In this document: piece by piece, positions 18,346 to 27,621 of the stretch
Numbering within the stretch: the first letter of the stretch is position 1
How the letters are laid out: each line of letters opens with the position of its first letter
DNA from: Fulvivirga ulvae
Lineage (GTDB): Bacteria; Bacteroidota; Bacteroidia; Cytophagales; Cyclobacteriaceae
Direction of reading: 5' to 3'
DNA length: 64,000 nt
Assembly (NCBI RefSeq): GCF_021389975.1
Contig: NZ_CP089981.1
Span: 5,853,501-5,917,500, forward strand
Program-made: the position numbers and the translations under genes
Notes under the pieces: generated by a model
Told to the model about the DNA's origin: nothing
Databases searched by the model: none
What the model saw: only the letters and a program-made list of their open reading frames with translations

Positions 18346-18954
18346 ATGGCTAAATCGATCAAAACAGAAGAGAAGATACTGGAATCTGCCTCGGAAGTAT
18401 TCCGCGAAAAGGGCTTTAATGGTGCCAGAATGCGAGAAATCGCTGATACGGCCGGAATAAACAAAGGCTTGCTCCACTACTACTTCAAAACCAAGGATGC
18501 TTTGTTTGAAGCCGTGTTTAAGATGGCCTTCGGGCAGGTAATTTCGAGGATCCATAGCATACTGGAAACGGACGCCTCACTGGATGACAAGATCGATCAG
18601 ATCGTGGATACACACCTGGGGATGATCCTGAAAAACCCCTCCCTGCCCAACTTCGTCATTAGCGAACTTAACAAGGATGCTGACCGGTTCATTCAACGTA
18701 ATATCAGCCAAAGGGAAAAACTGATCTTCACAAAGTTCATGACCCTGGTGGAAAGGGAAGCGGAGGAAGGAAAGATAAAAAAGATAGATGCCCGCCAATT
18801 GCTTATGAACATAATATCCATGATCATTTTCCCGGTACTGGGCAGACCTGTCATGCAGGTAATATTCGGTACGGACAATGAGGAGTTTGGTAAGCTGCTC
18901 CTTGACCGTAAACAGCACATTAAACAATTTGTAAAAGATGCATTGAAACCATAG
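18346..18954 (+). CDS. TetR/AcrR family repressor of the efflux operon
   Basis: A 202-residue regulator. The N-terminal helix-turn-helix spans about residues 26-47 (GARMREIADTAGINKGLLHYYF), followed by a ligand-binding all-helical domain. ATG 18346 (MAKSIKTEE) is preferred over the in-frame TTG at 18331. The gene is followed 64 bases later by tolC, hlyD and four ABC-transporter genes in the same direction. Matching palindromes flank it at 18287 and 18976. It most likely represses itself and the exporter until an exported compound binds; this role is inferred from position and operators. Confidence 0.9.
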   Translation: MAKSIKTEEKILESASEVFREKGFNGARMREIADTAGINKGLLHYYFKTKDALFEAVFKMAFGQVISRIHSILETDASLDDKIDQIVDTHLGMILKNPSLPNFVISELNKDADRFIQRNISQREKLIFTKFMTLVEREAEEGKIKKIDARQLLMNIISMIIFPVLGRPVMQVIFGTDNEEFGKLLLDRKQHIKQFVKDALKP

Positions 18955-18960
18955 CTATAT

Positions 18961-18991
18961 TTTTTTACCCAAAAATTACCCAAATGGGTAA
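18961..18991. promoter_or_regulatory. TetR-type operator upstream of tolC with an extra half-site
   Basis: TTACCC-AAAT-GGGTAA at 18976-18991 repeats the core of the operator at 18287, including the same AAAT spacer. An additional TTTTTTACCC half-site lies at 18961-18970. The site ends 27 bases before the tolC start, so the exporter genes probably have their own TetR-controlled promoter. Confidence 0.8.
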
Positions 18992-19018
18992 AAATGAAAA
19001 ATCTTAATCTATAGTCAC

Positions 19019-20302
19019 ATGAACAGAATTTATTTCATTGTCGCCCTGGTTTTCAGCCTGGCAGTTTTCTATAAAGCCACTGCGCAGTATAAAGACAAAC
19101 TGACGCTATCCGAAGCTTATGAGCTGGCTATGGCCAACTATCCGCTCACTGGTCAAAAGAGCCTGCTCATGGAGCAAACAGAGCTTTCCCTCAGTATTAT
19201 CAGGAATGAAAGCCTTCCTGCACTATCCGCCAATCTCGAAGGACAACTACAAAGTGAGAGCCTGCAAATAGGCTCTGACAGTCCTGAAAGTCCGGTATTT
19301 ATTAACATGCCAAGGGAGAGCTACAAAGCCTACGCGCAACTGGATTACACGCTATACCGGGGAGGTCTTACCCATGCCAGAAGGGAGGTGGAAAAAGCCA
19401 ATCTGGAAGTAGGCCTCAACCAGTTGGAAGCTGATCTCCGACCGGTAAAAGATCGGATAAATGACCTTTTCTTTAGCATTATGCTTTCGAGACAGCAGCA
19501 GGAACTGATCGCCAGTTCGCTGAGCAACATCAACGCCAGTCTCCAAAACCTTGAAGCCGGTTATAATAATGGTACCGTGCTCGAAAGTGAGATCATCAAA
19601 CTCAAGGTAAGGAAGCTGGAGCTGCAAAATCAGCAGGAAAGTGTGTTGGCCGACTCGAAAGCAGCCATCAAAATACTCGGGGAGCTTACAGGCCTCAACC
19701 TCTCTCCTGCTACGGAACTGGCACTGCCAAACTACAATGCTTCCTCAGAAGTTGAACTACAACGCCCTGAACAGCAAATGTACGAATCCAAAAAGCTGCT
19801 GCTCAGCGCACAGGAAGGTACGATCACCGCCTTACGAAAGCCACGCATTTCACTCTTTGCCCAGGGCGGCGTAGGATACCCAAACCCCTTAAACTTCTCT
19901 GATATTGACCACGCTCCATATGCCCTGGGCGGCATCCGCATGACATGGAAGATCTGGGACTGGCAAACCACCGCCCAAAAGACCGAACGGTTAAGGGTTC
20001 AGCAAAAGCAGGTAGATATCCAAAAGGAAGCCTTTGAATACAACATAGAAACCCGGGAAGATGAGTTTCTTGAAAAAATGGATGCGTTCACCCGGCAAAT
20101 ACAGAACCACCAAAGCATAGTAGCCCTTCAGGGCGAGATACTGCAGCAGTCAGAAGCCCAATTGAACAACGGTGTGATCAACGCTACGGATTACCTGATA
20201 CAAGTCAATGCCGAGCTTGAGGCCAGGCTGCGGCTACACCTGTACGAATTACAACTCCAGCAATTACAAGTTAAATATCTAACCTTATTCGGAACGTTAT
20301 GA
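19019..20302 (+). CDS. TolC-family outer-membrane efflux protein
   Basis: 427 residues with an N-terminal signal peptide ending near TAQYKD. A long, mostly helical body with heptad-like leucines carries the two-fold repeat of TolC-type channels: LTLSEAYELAMANYPL near residue 30 and a matching late region rich in Gln and Leu. It would form the outer-membrane exit duct for the exporter encoded downstream. Its last four bases overlap the start of the hlyD-like gene (ATGA), which indicates translational coupling. The length is near normal for Bacteroidota TolC homologues. Confidence 0.9.
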   Translation: MNRIYFIVALVFSLAVFYKATAQYKDKLTLSEAYELAMANYPLTGQKSLLMEQTELSLSIIRNESLPALSANLEGQLQSESLQIGSDSPESPVFINMPRESYKAYAQLDYTLYRGGLTHARREVEKANLEVGLNQLEADLRPVKDRINDLFFSIMLSRQQQELIASSLSNINASLQNLEAGYNNGTVLESEIIKLKVRKLELQNQQESVLADSKAAIKILGELTGLNLSPATELALPNYNASSEVELQRPEQQMYESKKLLLSAQEGTITALRKPRISLFAQGGVGYPNPLNFSDIDHAPYALGGIRMTWKIWDWQTTAQKTERLRVQQKQVDIQKEAFEYNIETREDEFLEKMDAFTRQIQNHQSIVALQGEILQQSEAQLNNGVINATDYLIQVNAELEARLRLHLYELQLQQLQVKYLTLFGTL

Positions 20303-21204
20303 TGACGAGATCAAAATTTAATATCTGGCTATGCACAGGCCTGGCCCTGTTAGGCTGCAATAACGAAGAGCTTTCTGATGCCTATGGCAATTTTGAAGCT
20401 ACCACAGTTACGGTAAGTGCAAAAGGCAATGGAGAACTCCGGTGTTTTCCTGTTGAAGAAAGTATGCACCTGGAGGCGGGTCAGCAGGCCGGCCTGATTG
20501 ACACTACACAGCTCCACTTAGAGCTGCTCCAGGTAGCAGCACAAATAGCCTCACTTGGTGATAAACTTAAAGAGGCGGAGCCGGAGGTAGCCCTGCTGCT
20601 GGAGCGCAAGGAAAACCTGCTCCGGGAGTACAACCGTACCCAAAACCTGGTAGCTGCCAAGGCCGCCACACCCAAACAACTGGATGAATATGAAGGTGAA
20701 ATTGAAGTGGTAAGCCAGCAAATAGCTACCACCCGTCGCCAGACCTCCGTGGCTAACCGTAGTATACTGGCAGAGCGTGGCCCATTGCGCGCCCGGCTCG
20801 ATGTACTGCAAAACAATATAGCAGATCACGTGATCATCAACCCTATATCTGGCACGGTACTCACCAAATATGCAGAACCCGGAGAGCTGGTTACCCGCGG
20901 CACACCAATGTACAAGATCGCCAACCTCAAAACGCTCAAACTAAAGGCATATGCCAATGCAATAGACCTTCAAAAGGTGGCTATTGGTGATACGGTCACA
21001 GTTCTGATTGACAAAGATGAAGAAGAGTACACAGAGATACCCGGCGTAATTACCCATATATCAGATGAAGCAGAGTTTACTCCTGAAAACATACAAACCC
21101 GGGAAGAGCGTACCACCCTGGTTTATGCCATAGAGGTGATGGTAACCAATAACGACGGGAGGTTGAAAATAGGCATGCCGGGAGAAGTACGCTTTCAACA
21201 TTAA
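20299..21204 (+). CDS. HlyD-family periplasmic adaptor (lipoprotein)
   Basis: 301 residues. A lipoprotein signal ends with the lipobox LLGC at about residue 19-22. A coiled-coil hairpin spans about residues 70-175, and a barrel/lipoyl part follows (GTVLTKYAEPGELVTRGTPMYKIA). It matches the YbhG-like adaptors that couple ABC-2 exporters to TolC. It overlaps tolC by four bases and is followed 11 bases later by the first ATPase gene, so it belongs to one operon. Confidence 0.9.
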   Translation: MMTRSKFNIWLCTGLALLGCNNEELSDAYGNFEATTVTVSAKGNGELRCFPVEESMHLEAGQQAGLIDTTQLHLELLQVAAQIASLGDKLKEAEPEVALLLERKENLLREYNRTQNLVAAKAATPKQLDEYEGEIEVVSQQIATTRRQTSVANRSILAERGPLRARLDVLQNNIADHVIINPISGTVLTKYAEPGELVTRGTPMYKIANLKTLKLKAYANAIDLQKVAIGDTVTVLIDKDEEEYTEIPGVITHISDEAEFTPENIQTREERTTLVYAIEVMVTNNDGRLKIGMPGEVRFQH

Positions 21205-21215
21205 AACCACGTAAA

Positions 21216-22124
21216 ATGGCAGCGATTGAAGTAAATGATATTTCGAGGGCTTACGGACAGGTTCAGGCGCTTGATGCTGTATCACTTTCCGTGGAGTACG
21301 GAGAATTGTTCGGGCTTATAGGCCCCGACGGAGCCGGTAAATCCACCCTCTTCCGGATACTTACCACCCTCCTGCTGGCTGATGAAGGGCAGGCTACGGT
21401 AGCAGGGCATGATGTTGAGAAAGGCTACCGTCAAATCAGAAAACAGGTCGGTTATATGCCGGGCAGGTTCTCGCTTTATCAGGATTTGACCGTGGAAGAG
21501 AACCTGAGATTCTTCGCCACCATATTTAACACCACTGTAGAAGAGAACTATAATCTGATCAAAGACATCTACGAGCAGATAGAGCCTTTCAAAAAAAGGC
21601 CTGCGGGCAAACTTTCCGGTGGCATGAAGCAAAAACTTGCACTAAGCTGCGCGCTGATCCATAAGCCCAAGGTATTGTTTCTGGATGAGCCTACCACCGG
21701 TGTGGATGCAGTAAGCCGTCAAGAATTCTGGGACATGCTCAAAAGCCTTAAAGCAAAAGGTATAGCTATCCTAGTCAGCACACCGTACATGGATGAAGCC
21801 GGTATGTGCGACAGGATTGCGTTGATCCAAAATGGCAGGATACTGCAAACTGACACCCCCGGTAAAATTGTAGAGAGCTATCCCAGTCCACTGTACGCCA
21901 TCAGGTCGGGCAATAATTATGAGTTGCTGAAATTACTCCGCGACATGGACTATACCAGAAGTGCTTTGCCTTTTGGCGAATATTTGCACCTGGCTACACA
22001 TGCCAATGTCAGTATCGATGAAATTATCAGTTCGCTGGACCCGGCAGGCTACCCTGACCTTGAAGTCCGGCCTATAGAGCCTGATATAGAAGACCTTTTC
22101 CTTGAATTAAGTCGTGAAGTTTAA
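21216..22124 (+). CDS. ABC exporter ATP-binding protein (YbhF N-half type)
   Basis: 302-residue ATPase. Walker A is GPDGAGKST at 36-44, the signature LSGGMKQ begins at L133, and Walker B ends in the DE pair at D157-E158. The switch region reads STPYMDEA, with Pro where most ABC ATPases carry the catalytic His. This substitution is typical of the N-terminal half of YbhF-like proteins. Here the two halves of YbhF are separate genes: the second ATPase follows directly and may overlap. The pair probably forms a heterodimer powering the two ABC-2 permeases. Confidence 0.92.
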   Translation: MAAIEVNDISRAYGQVQALDAVSLSVEYGELFGLIGPDGAGKSTLFRILTTLLLADEGQATVAGHDVEKGYRQIRKQVGYMPGRFSLYQDLTVEENLRFFATIFNTTVEENYNLIKDIYEQIEPFKKRPAGKLSGGMKQKLALSCALIHKPKVLFLDEPTTGVDAVSRQEFWDMLKSLKAKGIAILVSTPYMDEAGMCDRIALIQNGRILQTDTPGKIVESYPSPLYAIRSGNNYELLKLLRDMDYTRSALPFGEYLHLATHANVSIDEIISSLDPAGYPDLEVRPIEPDIEDLFLELSREV

Positions 22125-22134
22125 CCCTGCCGAT

Positions 22135-22857
22135 ATGCAAGCCTATTCAATAGAAGTCGATCATCTGACTAAAAAATTCGGACAATTCACAGCAGTGGAT
22201 CAGATCAGCTTTAAGGTGGCCAAAGGTGAGATCTTCGGCTTTCTTGGTGCCAACGGAGCCGGAAAGACCACCGCCATGCGCATGCTGACAGGCCTGAGCA
22301 AACCTACGTCCGGTTCGGGAATGGTCGCCGGATTTGATGTCATACATGATTATGAAAAGATCAAAACCCGCATCGGATATATGTCTCAAAAGTTCAGCCT
22401 GTATGAAGACCTTACCGTAAAGCAAAACATCCGGTTTTTCGGTGGCATTTATGGTCTGTCCAAACAGGAGATCCGGCAAAAGACGGATGCCATCCTGCAT
22501 GATCTCAGGCTTTCGGAAGTCGCCTCCAAACTGGTTGCCTCATTGCCTCTGGGCTGGAAACAGCGGCTGGCATTTGCCATTTCCATGGTTCATGACCCCG
22601 ACATTGTATTTCTCGATGAGCCTACCGGAGGTGTCGACCCTATGGTAAGGAGAGAGTTTTGGGAGGCCATTTATGAAGCGGCCGGGCACGGCCGCACCAT
22701 CTTCGTTACCACACATTACCTCGATGAGGCCGAATACTGCGACCGGGTATCGATCATGGTTGCGGGGAAAATCGAAGCGCTGGATACCCCGGCCAACCTG
22801 AAGAAGCAATTTGGTTCACAAACCATGAACGATGTATTCCTAAAACTTGTCCGCTGA
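22135..22857 (+). CDS. ABC exporter ATP-binding protein (YbhF C-half type)
   Basis: 240-residue ATPase counted from ATG 22135; a GTG at 22114 overlapping the previous gene is an alternative start. Walker A is GANGAGKTT at about 38-46. The signature is the degenerate LPLGWKQ rather than LSGGQ, Walker B ends in LDEPTGGVDP, and the switch has a normal His (TTHYLDEAE). The previous gene has a normal signature but no switch His, so each partner supplies what the other lacks. This fits an asymmetric ATPase dimer. It is followed by two ABC-2 permease genes. Confidence 0.92.
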   Translation: MQAYSIEVDHLTKKFGQFTAVDQISFKVAKGEIFGFLGANGAGKTTAMRMLTGLSKPTSGSGMVAGFDVIHDYEKIKTRIGYMSQKFSLYEDLTVKQNIRFFGGIYGLSKQEIRQKTDAILHDLRLSEVASKLVASLPLGWKQRLAFAISMVHDPDIVFLDEPTGGVDPMVRREFWEAIYEAAGHGRTIFVTTHYLDEAEYCDRVSIMVAGKIEALDTPANLKKQFGSQTMNDVFLKLVR

Positions 22858-22909
22858 TCCGGATATGAAAGCAAGTGACTATTAACAACAGTATCAAACG
22901 GTTTAAACC

Positions 22910-24025
22910 ATGAACATGATCAAAGTTTTTCGGGCATTCATTCAGAAAGAGATCTACCACATCCTCAGGGACAGGCGCACACTGCTCATTTTATTTGGCA
23001 TGCCGGTGGCGCAGGTATTGATATTTGGCTTTGCCGTAACCAATGAGTTCAAAAATGCCAATATCGATATTCTCGACCAGGCTAAAGACCAAACCTCCTC
23101 AAAGCTGGTAAGGCATATGACCAGCTCCGGCCACTTTAATGTTAACAGGATGCTTGTATCCGAAAAGCAGGTAGAGGAAGGGTTCAGGAGTGGAAAAACT
23201 GATCTTGTTATGGTTATCCCCGCTGATTTCAGCAAAGACCTGTACACTTATGACCCTGCCCAGGTACAGTTGATCGCCGATGGATCAGACCCTAATATGG
23301 CCAATGCGCTTGTGCAATATGCCAGGGTCATGATCAATGACTTTCAACAGCAGGAGTATAAGCGGCCTGCGAATCCATACCAGGTAAATATTGAAACCCG
23401 TATGCTGTACAACCCGCTTCTGGAAAGCGCCTATAATTTCATCCCCGGAACTATTGCCCTCATCCTGTTGATCATATCCGCCATGATGACCTCACTTACG
23501 ATAGCGAGGGAAAAAGAACAAGGTACCATGGAGATCCTTTTGGTATCCCCCCTTCCTCCCTTGCTCATTATCCTGGGCAAAGTGGCGCCATATGCCATCC
23601 TTTCATTTATCGATGCCGTTCTGATCCTGGTCATGGGGTACTTTATTTTTGGAGTACCTGTTACCGGAAGCCTCGTGTTACTGCTATGCCTGTGCATGGT
23701 CTATGTAATCACTGCACTTTCACTGGGAACACTGATATCCACCACCTCAGAAACCCAGCAGGACGCCATGATGAAATCACTCATTGGGCTGCTGATGCCT
23801 TCAACACTGCTTTCAGGTTTTATCTTTCCCCTCACCAGCATGCCCGAAGTACTGCAATACATCAGCCATATTATTCCGGCCACCTATTTTATAGAAATAC
23901 TCAAAGGAATAATGCTTCGTGGTGTAGGTCTGGAATACATCATTTTCGAAGTGAGTGTATTGCTGTTTATGATCGTGGCCTTTCTCACCCTGACCTGGAA
24001 GAAGTTTAAAATACGTCTGGAATGA
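22910..24025 (+). CDS. ABC-2 type permease (YbhS/YhhJ-like)
   Basis: 371-residue membrane protein. One N-terminal transmembrane helix (about 24-44), a periplasmic loop of about 140 residues and five C-terminal helices give the ABC-2 exporter topology. The segment REKEQGTMEILLVSPL after the second helix is the characteristic coupling motif of this family. It is paired with a homologous permease gene 16 bases downstream, and they should form a heterodimer with the two ATPases, the HlyD adaptor and TolC. Confidence 0.92.
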   Translation: MNMIKVFRAFIQKEIYHILRDRRTLLILFGMPVAQVLIFGFAVTNEFKNANIDILDQAKDQTSSKLVRHMTSSGHFNVNRMLVSEKQVEEGFRSGKTDLVMVIPADFSKDLYTYDPAQVQLIADGSDPNMANALVQYARVMINDFQQQEYKRPANPYQVNIETRMLYNPLLESAYNFIPGTIALILLIISAMMTSLTIAREKEQGTMEILLVSPLPPLLIILGKVAPYAILSFIDAVLILVMGYFIFGVPVTGSLVLLLCLCMVYVITALSLGTLISTTSETQQDAMMKSLIGLLMPSTLLSGFIFPLTSMPEVLQYISHIIPATYFIEILKGIMLRGVGLEYIIFEVSVLLFMIVAFLTLTWKKFKIRLE

Positions 24026-24041
24026 TTTTAACATTATAAGC

Positions 24042-25163
24042 ATGAGAACATTATTCTTTCTAATACAAAAAGAGTTCCTCCAGATAATGAGGAACAAAAC
24101 AATACTGATCATGATGACAATACTGCCCATCTTTCAGCTTATTGTGTTGTCAAATGCCGCTACCAATGAAGTAAAAGAAGTAAAGATCATACTGCTGGAT
24201 CACGACCTGAGCGAAACCTCACGTGCTTTAACCCGCAAAATAATGGCCAATGAGCACTTCAGGCTGATCGATCAATTATTCAGTAAAGAGCAGGCCCTGG
24301 AAAAGATGCAGGCCAATGAGGCCGATATTATTCTTGAGGTACCGGGCAATTTTGAAAGGGAGTTTGTAAGAGGCGAAAAGCCGGCTATGCAAATGCTGGT
24401 CAATGCCATTAACGGCCAGCAGGCTACCGTCGGCTCAGGCTATTTGAGAAATATCATAAACACATATAACCGTGACATCTTTAGTGAAATACACTGGATG
24501 CCACGCCCTGCCACCAGCCATAGCGGTATTGATGTCAGCTCAAGGTACTGGTACAACCCCATGCTCAGGTATACCGATTTCATGGTACCGGGTATCCTTG
24601 CAGAGCTTACCGCACTTCTTACCATCGTGCTTACAGCCATGAATGTGGTCAGGGAAAGGGAAATAGGCACCATTGAACAGGTCAACGTAACGCCTATTAA
24701 AAAGTGGCAGTTTATTATAGGTAAGCTTGTACCGTTTCTTTGCGTCGGTATGTTTATCATGACGGTAGGCCTTACCGTAGGGAAAATCGTTTTCGACATA
24801 CCTATGGTCGGCAGCCTCGGCCTTTTATTTGTTTACGCCTTCATCAACCTCATAGCTGTGCTGGGCTTTGGACTGCTTATCTCCAACTTTGCCGACACCC
24901 AGCAACAAGCCATCTTCGTTGCATTCTTTTTCATCCTGATCTTCATCCTCATGAGTGGCCTGTTCACCCCGATCGACAGCATGCCGACCTGGGCACAGTA
25001 CCTCACTAAGGCCAATCCTCTGGCACACTTCATTGCCGTATCCAGAAAAGTACTCATGAAAGGCAGTGGTTTCTTAGACCTTACCTCAGAGTTTATTTAC
25101 ACCACCATTTTGGCGATCATCTTCAATGCAGCAGCCATTTGGAGCTATAAAAAGCAGGAATGA
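24042..25163 (+). CDS. ABC-2 type permease (YbhR-like)
   Basis: 373 residues with the same topology as the preceding gene: one helix, a long periplasmic loop, then five helices. The coupling motif is REREIGTIEQVNVTP. It is the last gene of the tetR-tolC-hlyD-ABC operon; about 235 bases containing a REP-like palindrome separate it from the next gene. The substrate is not indicated by sequence. Homologous YbhFSR-type systems export drugs or other hydrophobic compounds. Confidence 0.92.
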   Translation: MRTLFFLIQKEFLQIMRNKTILIMMTILPIFQLIVLSNAATNEVKEVKIILLDHDLSETSRALTRKIMANEHFRLIDQLFSKEQALEKMQANEADIILEVPGNFEREFVRGEKPAMQMLVNAINGQQATVGSGYLRNIINTYNRDIFSEIHWMPRPATSHSGIDVSSRYWYNPMLRYTDFMVPGILAELTALLTIVLTAMNVVREREIGTIEQVNVTPIKKWQFIIGKLVPFLCVGMFIMTVGLTVGKIVFDIPMVGSLGLLFVYAFINLIAVLGFGLLISNFADTQQQAIFVAFFFILIFILMSGLFTPIDSMPTWAQYLTKANPLAHFIAVSRKVLMKGSGFLDLTSEFIYTTILAIIFNAAAIWSYKKQE

Positions 25164-25207
25164 TATGAAAAATAGAGATGCTTTGAAGGTGAAAGAACTA
25201 AATCCCT

Positions 25208-25238
25208 GCTTTACTAAGCCTCGAAGGATTAGTAAAGC
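25208..25238. repeat. REP-like palindrome (solo copy, reverse orientation)
   Basis: GCTTTACTAA / TTAGTAAAGC arms (25208-25217, 25229-25238), with inner CCT / AGG pairing across a G-A mismatch. With its flanks it nearly matches the reverse complement of the second palindrome type in the 30465-31147 array, so it is the same family. It sits just after the ABC-exporter operon and may also terminate or protect its transcript. Confidence 0.8.
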
Positions 25239-25400
25239 TGACCGAAACTAACAGGCAAACCTAAATTTAAAACCAGTGCACTTTCTGCCAATTCACCTTT
25301 AAGCCCAAAGTCAATTCCACCCCCACGATCCAGGCAAACTTTTGTTTCCAACCCATTACAAATTATCCGTGTCTTAACTCAAACTTTAATTAATTTGAGA

Positions 25401-26006
25401 ATGAAAAAAGCACTTACCACACTCATTACGATTACCGTAATGAACCTGCCCATTTCCTGCGTCATGGATGACTGCGGAAGTTCCGGACCTGTAGAATCAA
25501 GGGTAAAAGAACTAACTGTCACCATTGGCAGCTATGGTACGGATAATTTCAATACCACGATGTCCACCAGCTTCGACCAGGCTGCAGTACGCATGCAAGT
25601 TGCTGAAAATGAGTATCTGAAAGCATACGCGCCGATGCCTTCAGGCCTTTCGTTCATCAATAGTGCTTACGCATGTGATCCTGTCATCCTCGGGCCTTCT
25701 CAAAGAATAACACGCCTGGAGATTACCTCAACTGAGCCTGTTTTCTCCAATAACACGGAGTACAAGGCCGGTACAATCCTAAACGCATTATTCCATATTG
25801 CTAACCGCAATGAGATAGATATTGAAGCGTTTTTGGTTGAGCAGAATGAAACCCGCGCGATATTTGGAGAGCTCGGTGATGAGGTCATTTTCATGTTGAA
25901 AAACGCTCCCGATGTCTCCATCAATTTAAAATTACAGGTAGAAATTGAGTTTAATGTGGGCAAAAGCTTTCAACTTGAAACAGATTTTCTTAAAATAGAA
26001 GTGTGA
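25401..26006 (+). CDS. Putative lipoprotein of unknown function
   Basis: 201 residues from ATG 25401; an upstream in-frame TTG at 25395 is less likely. The signal peptide ends in a lipobox-like LPISC near residue 19, followed by an acidic, Cys-containing start of the mature protein (MDDC). The rest is predicted to be mainly beta-strand, with no catalytic motif seen. It resembles the small Bacteroidota lipoproteins annotated only as domains of unknown function. Its stop overlaps the GTG of the next small ORF. Confidence 0.7.
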   Translation: MKKALTTLITITVMNLPISCVMDDCGSSGPVESRVKELTVTIGSYGTDNFNTTMSTSFDQAAVRMQVAENEYLKAYAPMPSGLSFINSAYACDPVILGPSQRITRLEITSTEPVFSNNTEYKAGTILNALFHIANRNEIDIEAFLVEQNETRAIFGELGDEVIFMLKNAPDVSINLKLQVEIEFNVGKSFQLETDFLKIEV

Positions 26007-26191
26007 ATGAGGAAAAACACACCATACACGGTATCCCCGAACCGGAATATTGGAGGCTGGTAATCCTGATGGGCAGGTCCAATGCCGATAGTTTCATTTA
26101 CAAGGTGAATCACAACTATAAGGCTGTGGTTTATAAGATTTACCTACTCGAAATAGGCAACTGGTTAAAATCACTTATTGGAAAGGAATAA
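26003..26191 (+). CDS. Small hypothetical protein
   Basis: 62 residues beginning with GTG at 26003, which overlaps the preceding stop codon (GTGA). The overlap would allow coupled translation. The sequence has a plausible mix of residues (PEPEYWRLVILMGRSN, then a KVNHNYKAVVYKIY segment), but no family is recognised. It could be a chance ORF. Confidence 0.35.
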   Translation: MNEEKHTIHGIPEPEYWRLVILMGRSNADSFIYKVNHNYKAVVYKIYLLEIGNWLKSLIGKE

Positions 26192-26310
26192 TTTTCCAAC
26201 AACACGCTCTAACTAAGTCCTTGATTAACTTAATGTTGTATTTTTACTTCAGCTACAGTATTGATACTGGTAAAACCCCATATTTACCTGTATGAACTAA
26301 ACATTAAAAT

Positions 26311-26772
26311 TTGAAACGAAACATAAAAAGTATAATCCTACAGATACTCTTCCTGTTGTGCATACTCTTATTGATTTATTGGATCCCAATTTTAAGCCTA
26401 TGGGTATTAATTCCCGTTTTAGCGATTTATATCCTGATTAGACTTTCCATAAGCAAAAGTATTGTTATTGACTCAAGGGTCATGTATAGGATGGTGGATA
26501 CCGGACAAGGTGATTTTTTAAGAAATGGAATTGAACTGTTACTGGGAAACAAGAAAATTTTCCTGGCTGATCCCATCGATGACGTGAAATGGATTTATGT
26601 GGATAAAACAGCTTTTGGAAAGTTATGGCCGGAATCTCCACTTGACATGAGCAGAAAGAATTATACCATAAAAGCCAGCTTCAGAACGCGAAAGCTACTA
26701 TTTGGTGGATATGCCAAAGCCAGTCTAATCAGCATTGAAAAATTAGAAGAAAATCCAATAATCAGAAAATAA
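26311..26772 (+). CDS. Small membrane protein of unknown function
   Basis: 153 residues. Two adjoining hydrophobic helices occupy about residues 8-48, followed by a cytosolic PH-like or beta-rich tail of about 100 residues (a VIDSRVMYRMVDTG segment, then FRTRKLLFGGYAKASLI). The apparent start is TTG 26311; there is no ATG before the helices. This double-TM plus beta-domain layout is like bacterial PH-domain membrane proteins, but the match is too weak to name. Confidence 0.6.
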   Translation: MKRNIKSIILQILFLLCILLLIYWIPILSLWVLIPVLAIYILIRLSISKSIVIDSRVMYRMVDTGQGDFLRNGIELLLGNKKIFLADPIDDVKWIYVDKTAFGKLWPESPLDMSRKNYTIKASFRTRKLLFGGYAKASLISIEKLEENPIIRK

Positions 26773-26871
26773 ATACCCATATTTACCGCAAAACCATATA
26801 GAAACTAGCACAATAATATTAACCTAAAGTAACCCTCTCACAGTTTTGAACGTATCTCCTATCCGGTACTT

Positions 26872-27600
26872 ATGATCCAAGGCTTTATTGATAACATATT
26901 ATACCAGTACTCCTACATTCAGCTCTATGGATTGGTCTTCCTCTATTTTGTGATATTGTATTTTGGCCTTGCACCATTGTTTCTGCAAGCTTGTAAATTT
27001 CTACACAGAAGAGGCCTGTTAGAGGTAATTTCAAAGCTGGAAGTAACAGCCAAACAGGTAAGGTTCGAGATACTGCATTCTTTAAAATCCGTTATCATCT
27101 TCGGTTTTTCCGGCATCCCGCTCATATTTCTTATCCGCCATGGGATAATAGACCTGGTTCCTGATACACCTCTTAACATACTGACAGGACTTATTATACT
27201 GGTTATTTGGAATGAGATACATTTTTTTATGGTACACCGGCTCATGCACCTCCGCTATTTCATGAAGCGTGTCCATTATGTGCATCACCGGTCCAGGGTA
27301 CCAACAGTATATTCGGTCTATAGCTTTCACTGGTTTGAAGCCTTGCTGCTGAGTACTGTTCCTGTTACAATAGCCCTAATTATTCCCTTATCAGCAACAG
27401 CCATATTTATATTTCCGCTGGTGAGCATACTGCTAAATTATGCCGGGCATTGCAATTACCGTTTTTGGAGTGGAAAAGCGCCGGGTTTTCTGGCTTTTGG
27501 CACCAAACATAACCACCACCACTCCAGGGCAAAACGCAATTATGGCTTTGCCTCCGGTTTACTGGATAGAATAAACAACAAATTTTTTAATAAAAGCTGA
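26872..27600 (+). CDS. Sterol desaturase / fatty acid hydroxylase superfamily protein
   Basis: A 242-residue integral membrane di-iron enzyme. The His clusters typical of the superfamily are present: HRLMH (122-126), HYVHH (135-139) and a late HNHHH near residue 215. Four or so hydrophobic segments surround them. Such enzymes hydroxylate or desaturate lipid or carotenoid chains. It is 21 bases upstream of the ketosynthase fusion gene on the same strand, so it probably modifies the acyl product of that gene; this is inferred from context. Confidence 0.88.
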   Translation: MIQGFIDNILYQYSYIQLYGLVFLYFVILYFGLAPLFLQACKFLHRRGLLEVISKLEVTAKQVRFEILHSLKSVIIFGFSGIPLIFLIRHGIIDLVPDTPLNILTGLIILVIWNEIHFFMVHRLMHLRYFMKRVHYVHHRSRVPTVYSVYSFHWFEALLLSTVPVTIALIIPLSATAIFIFPLVSILLNYAGHCNYRFWSGKAPGFLAFGTKHNHHHSRAKRNYGFASGLLDRINNKFFNKS

Positions 27601-27621
27601 TTCCGCCGGGCGGAATTTCAA

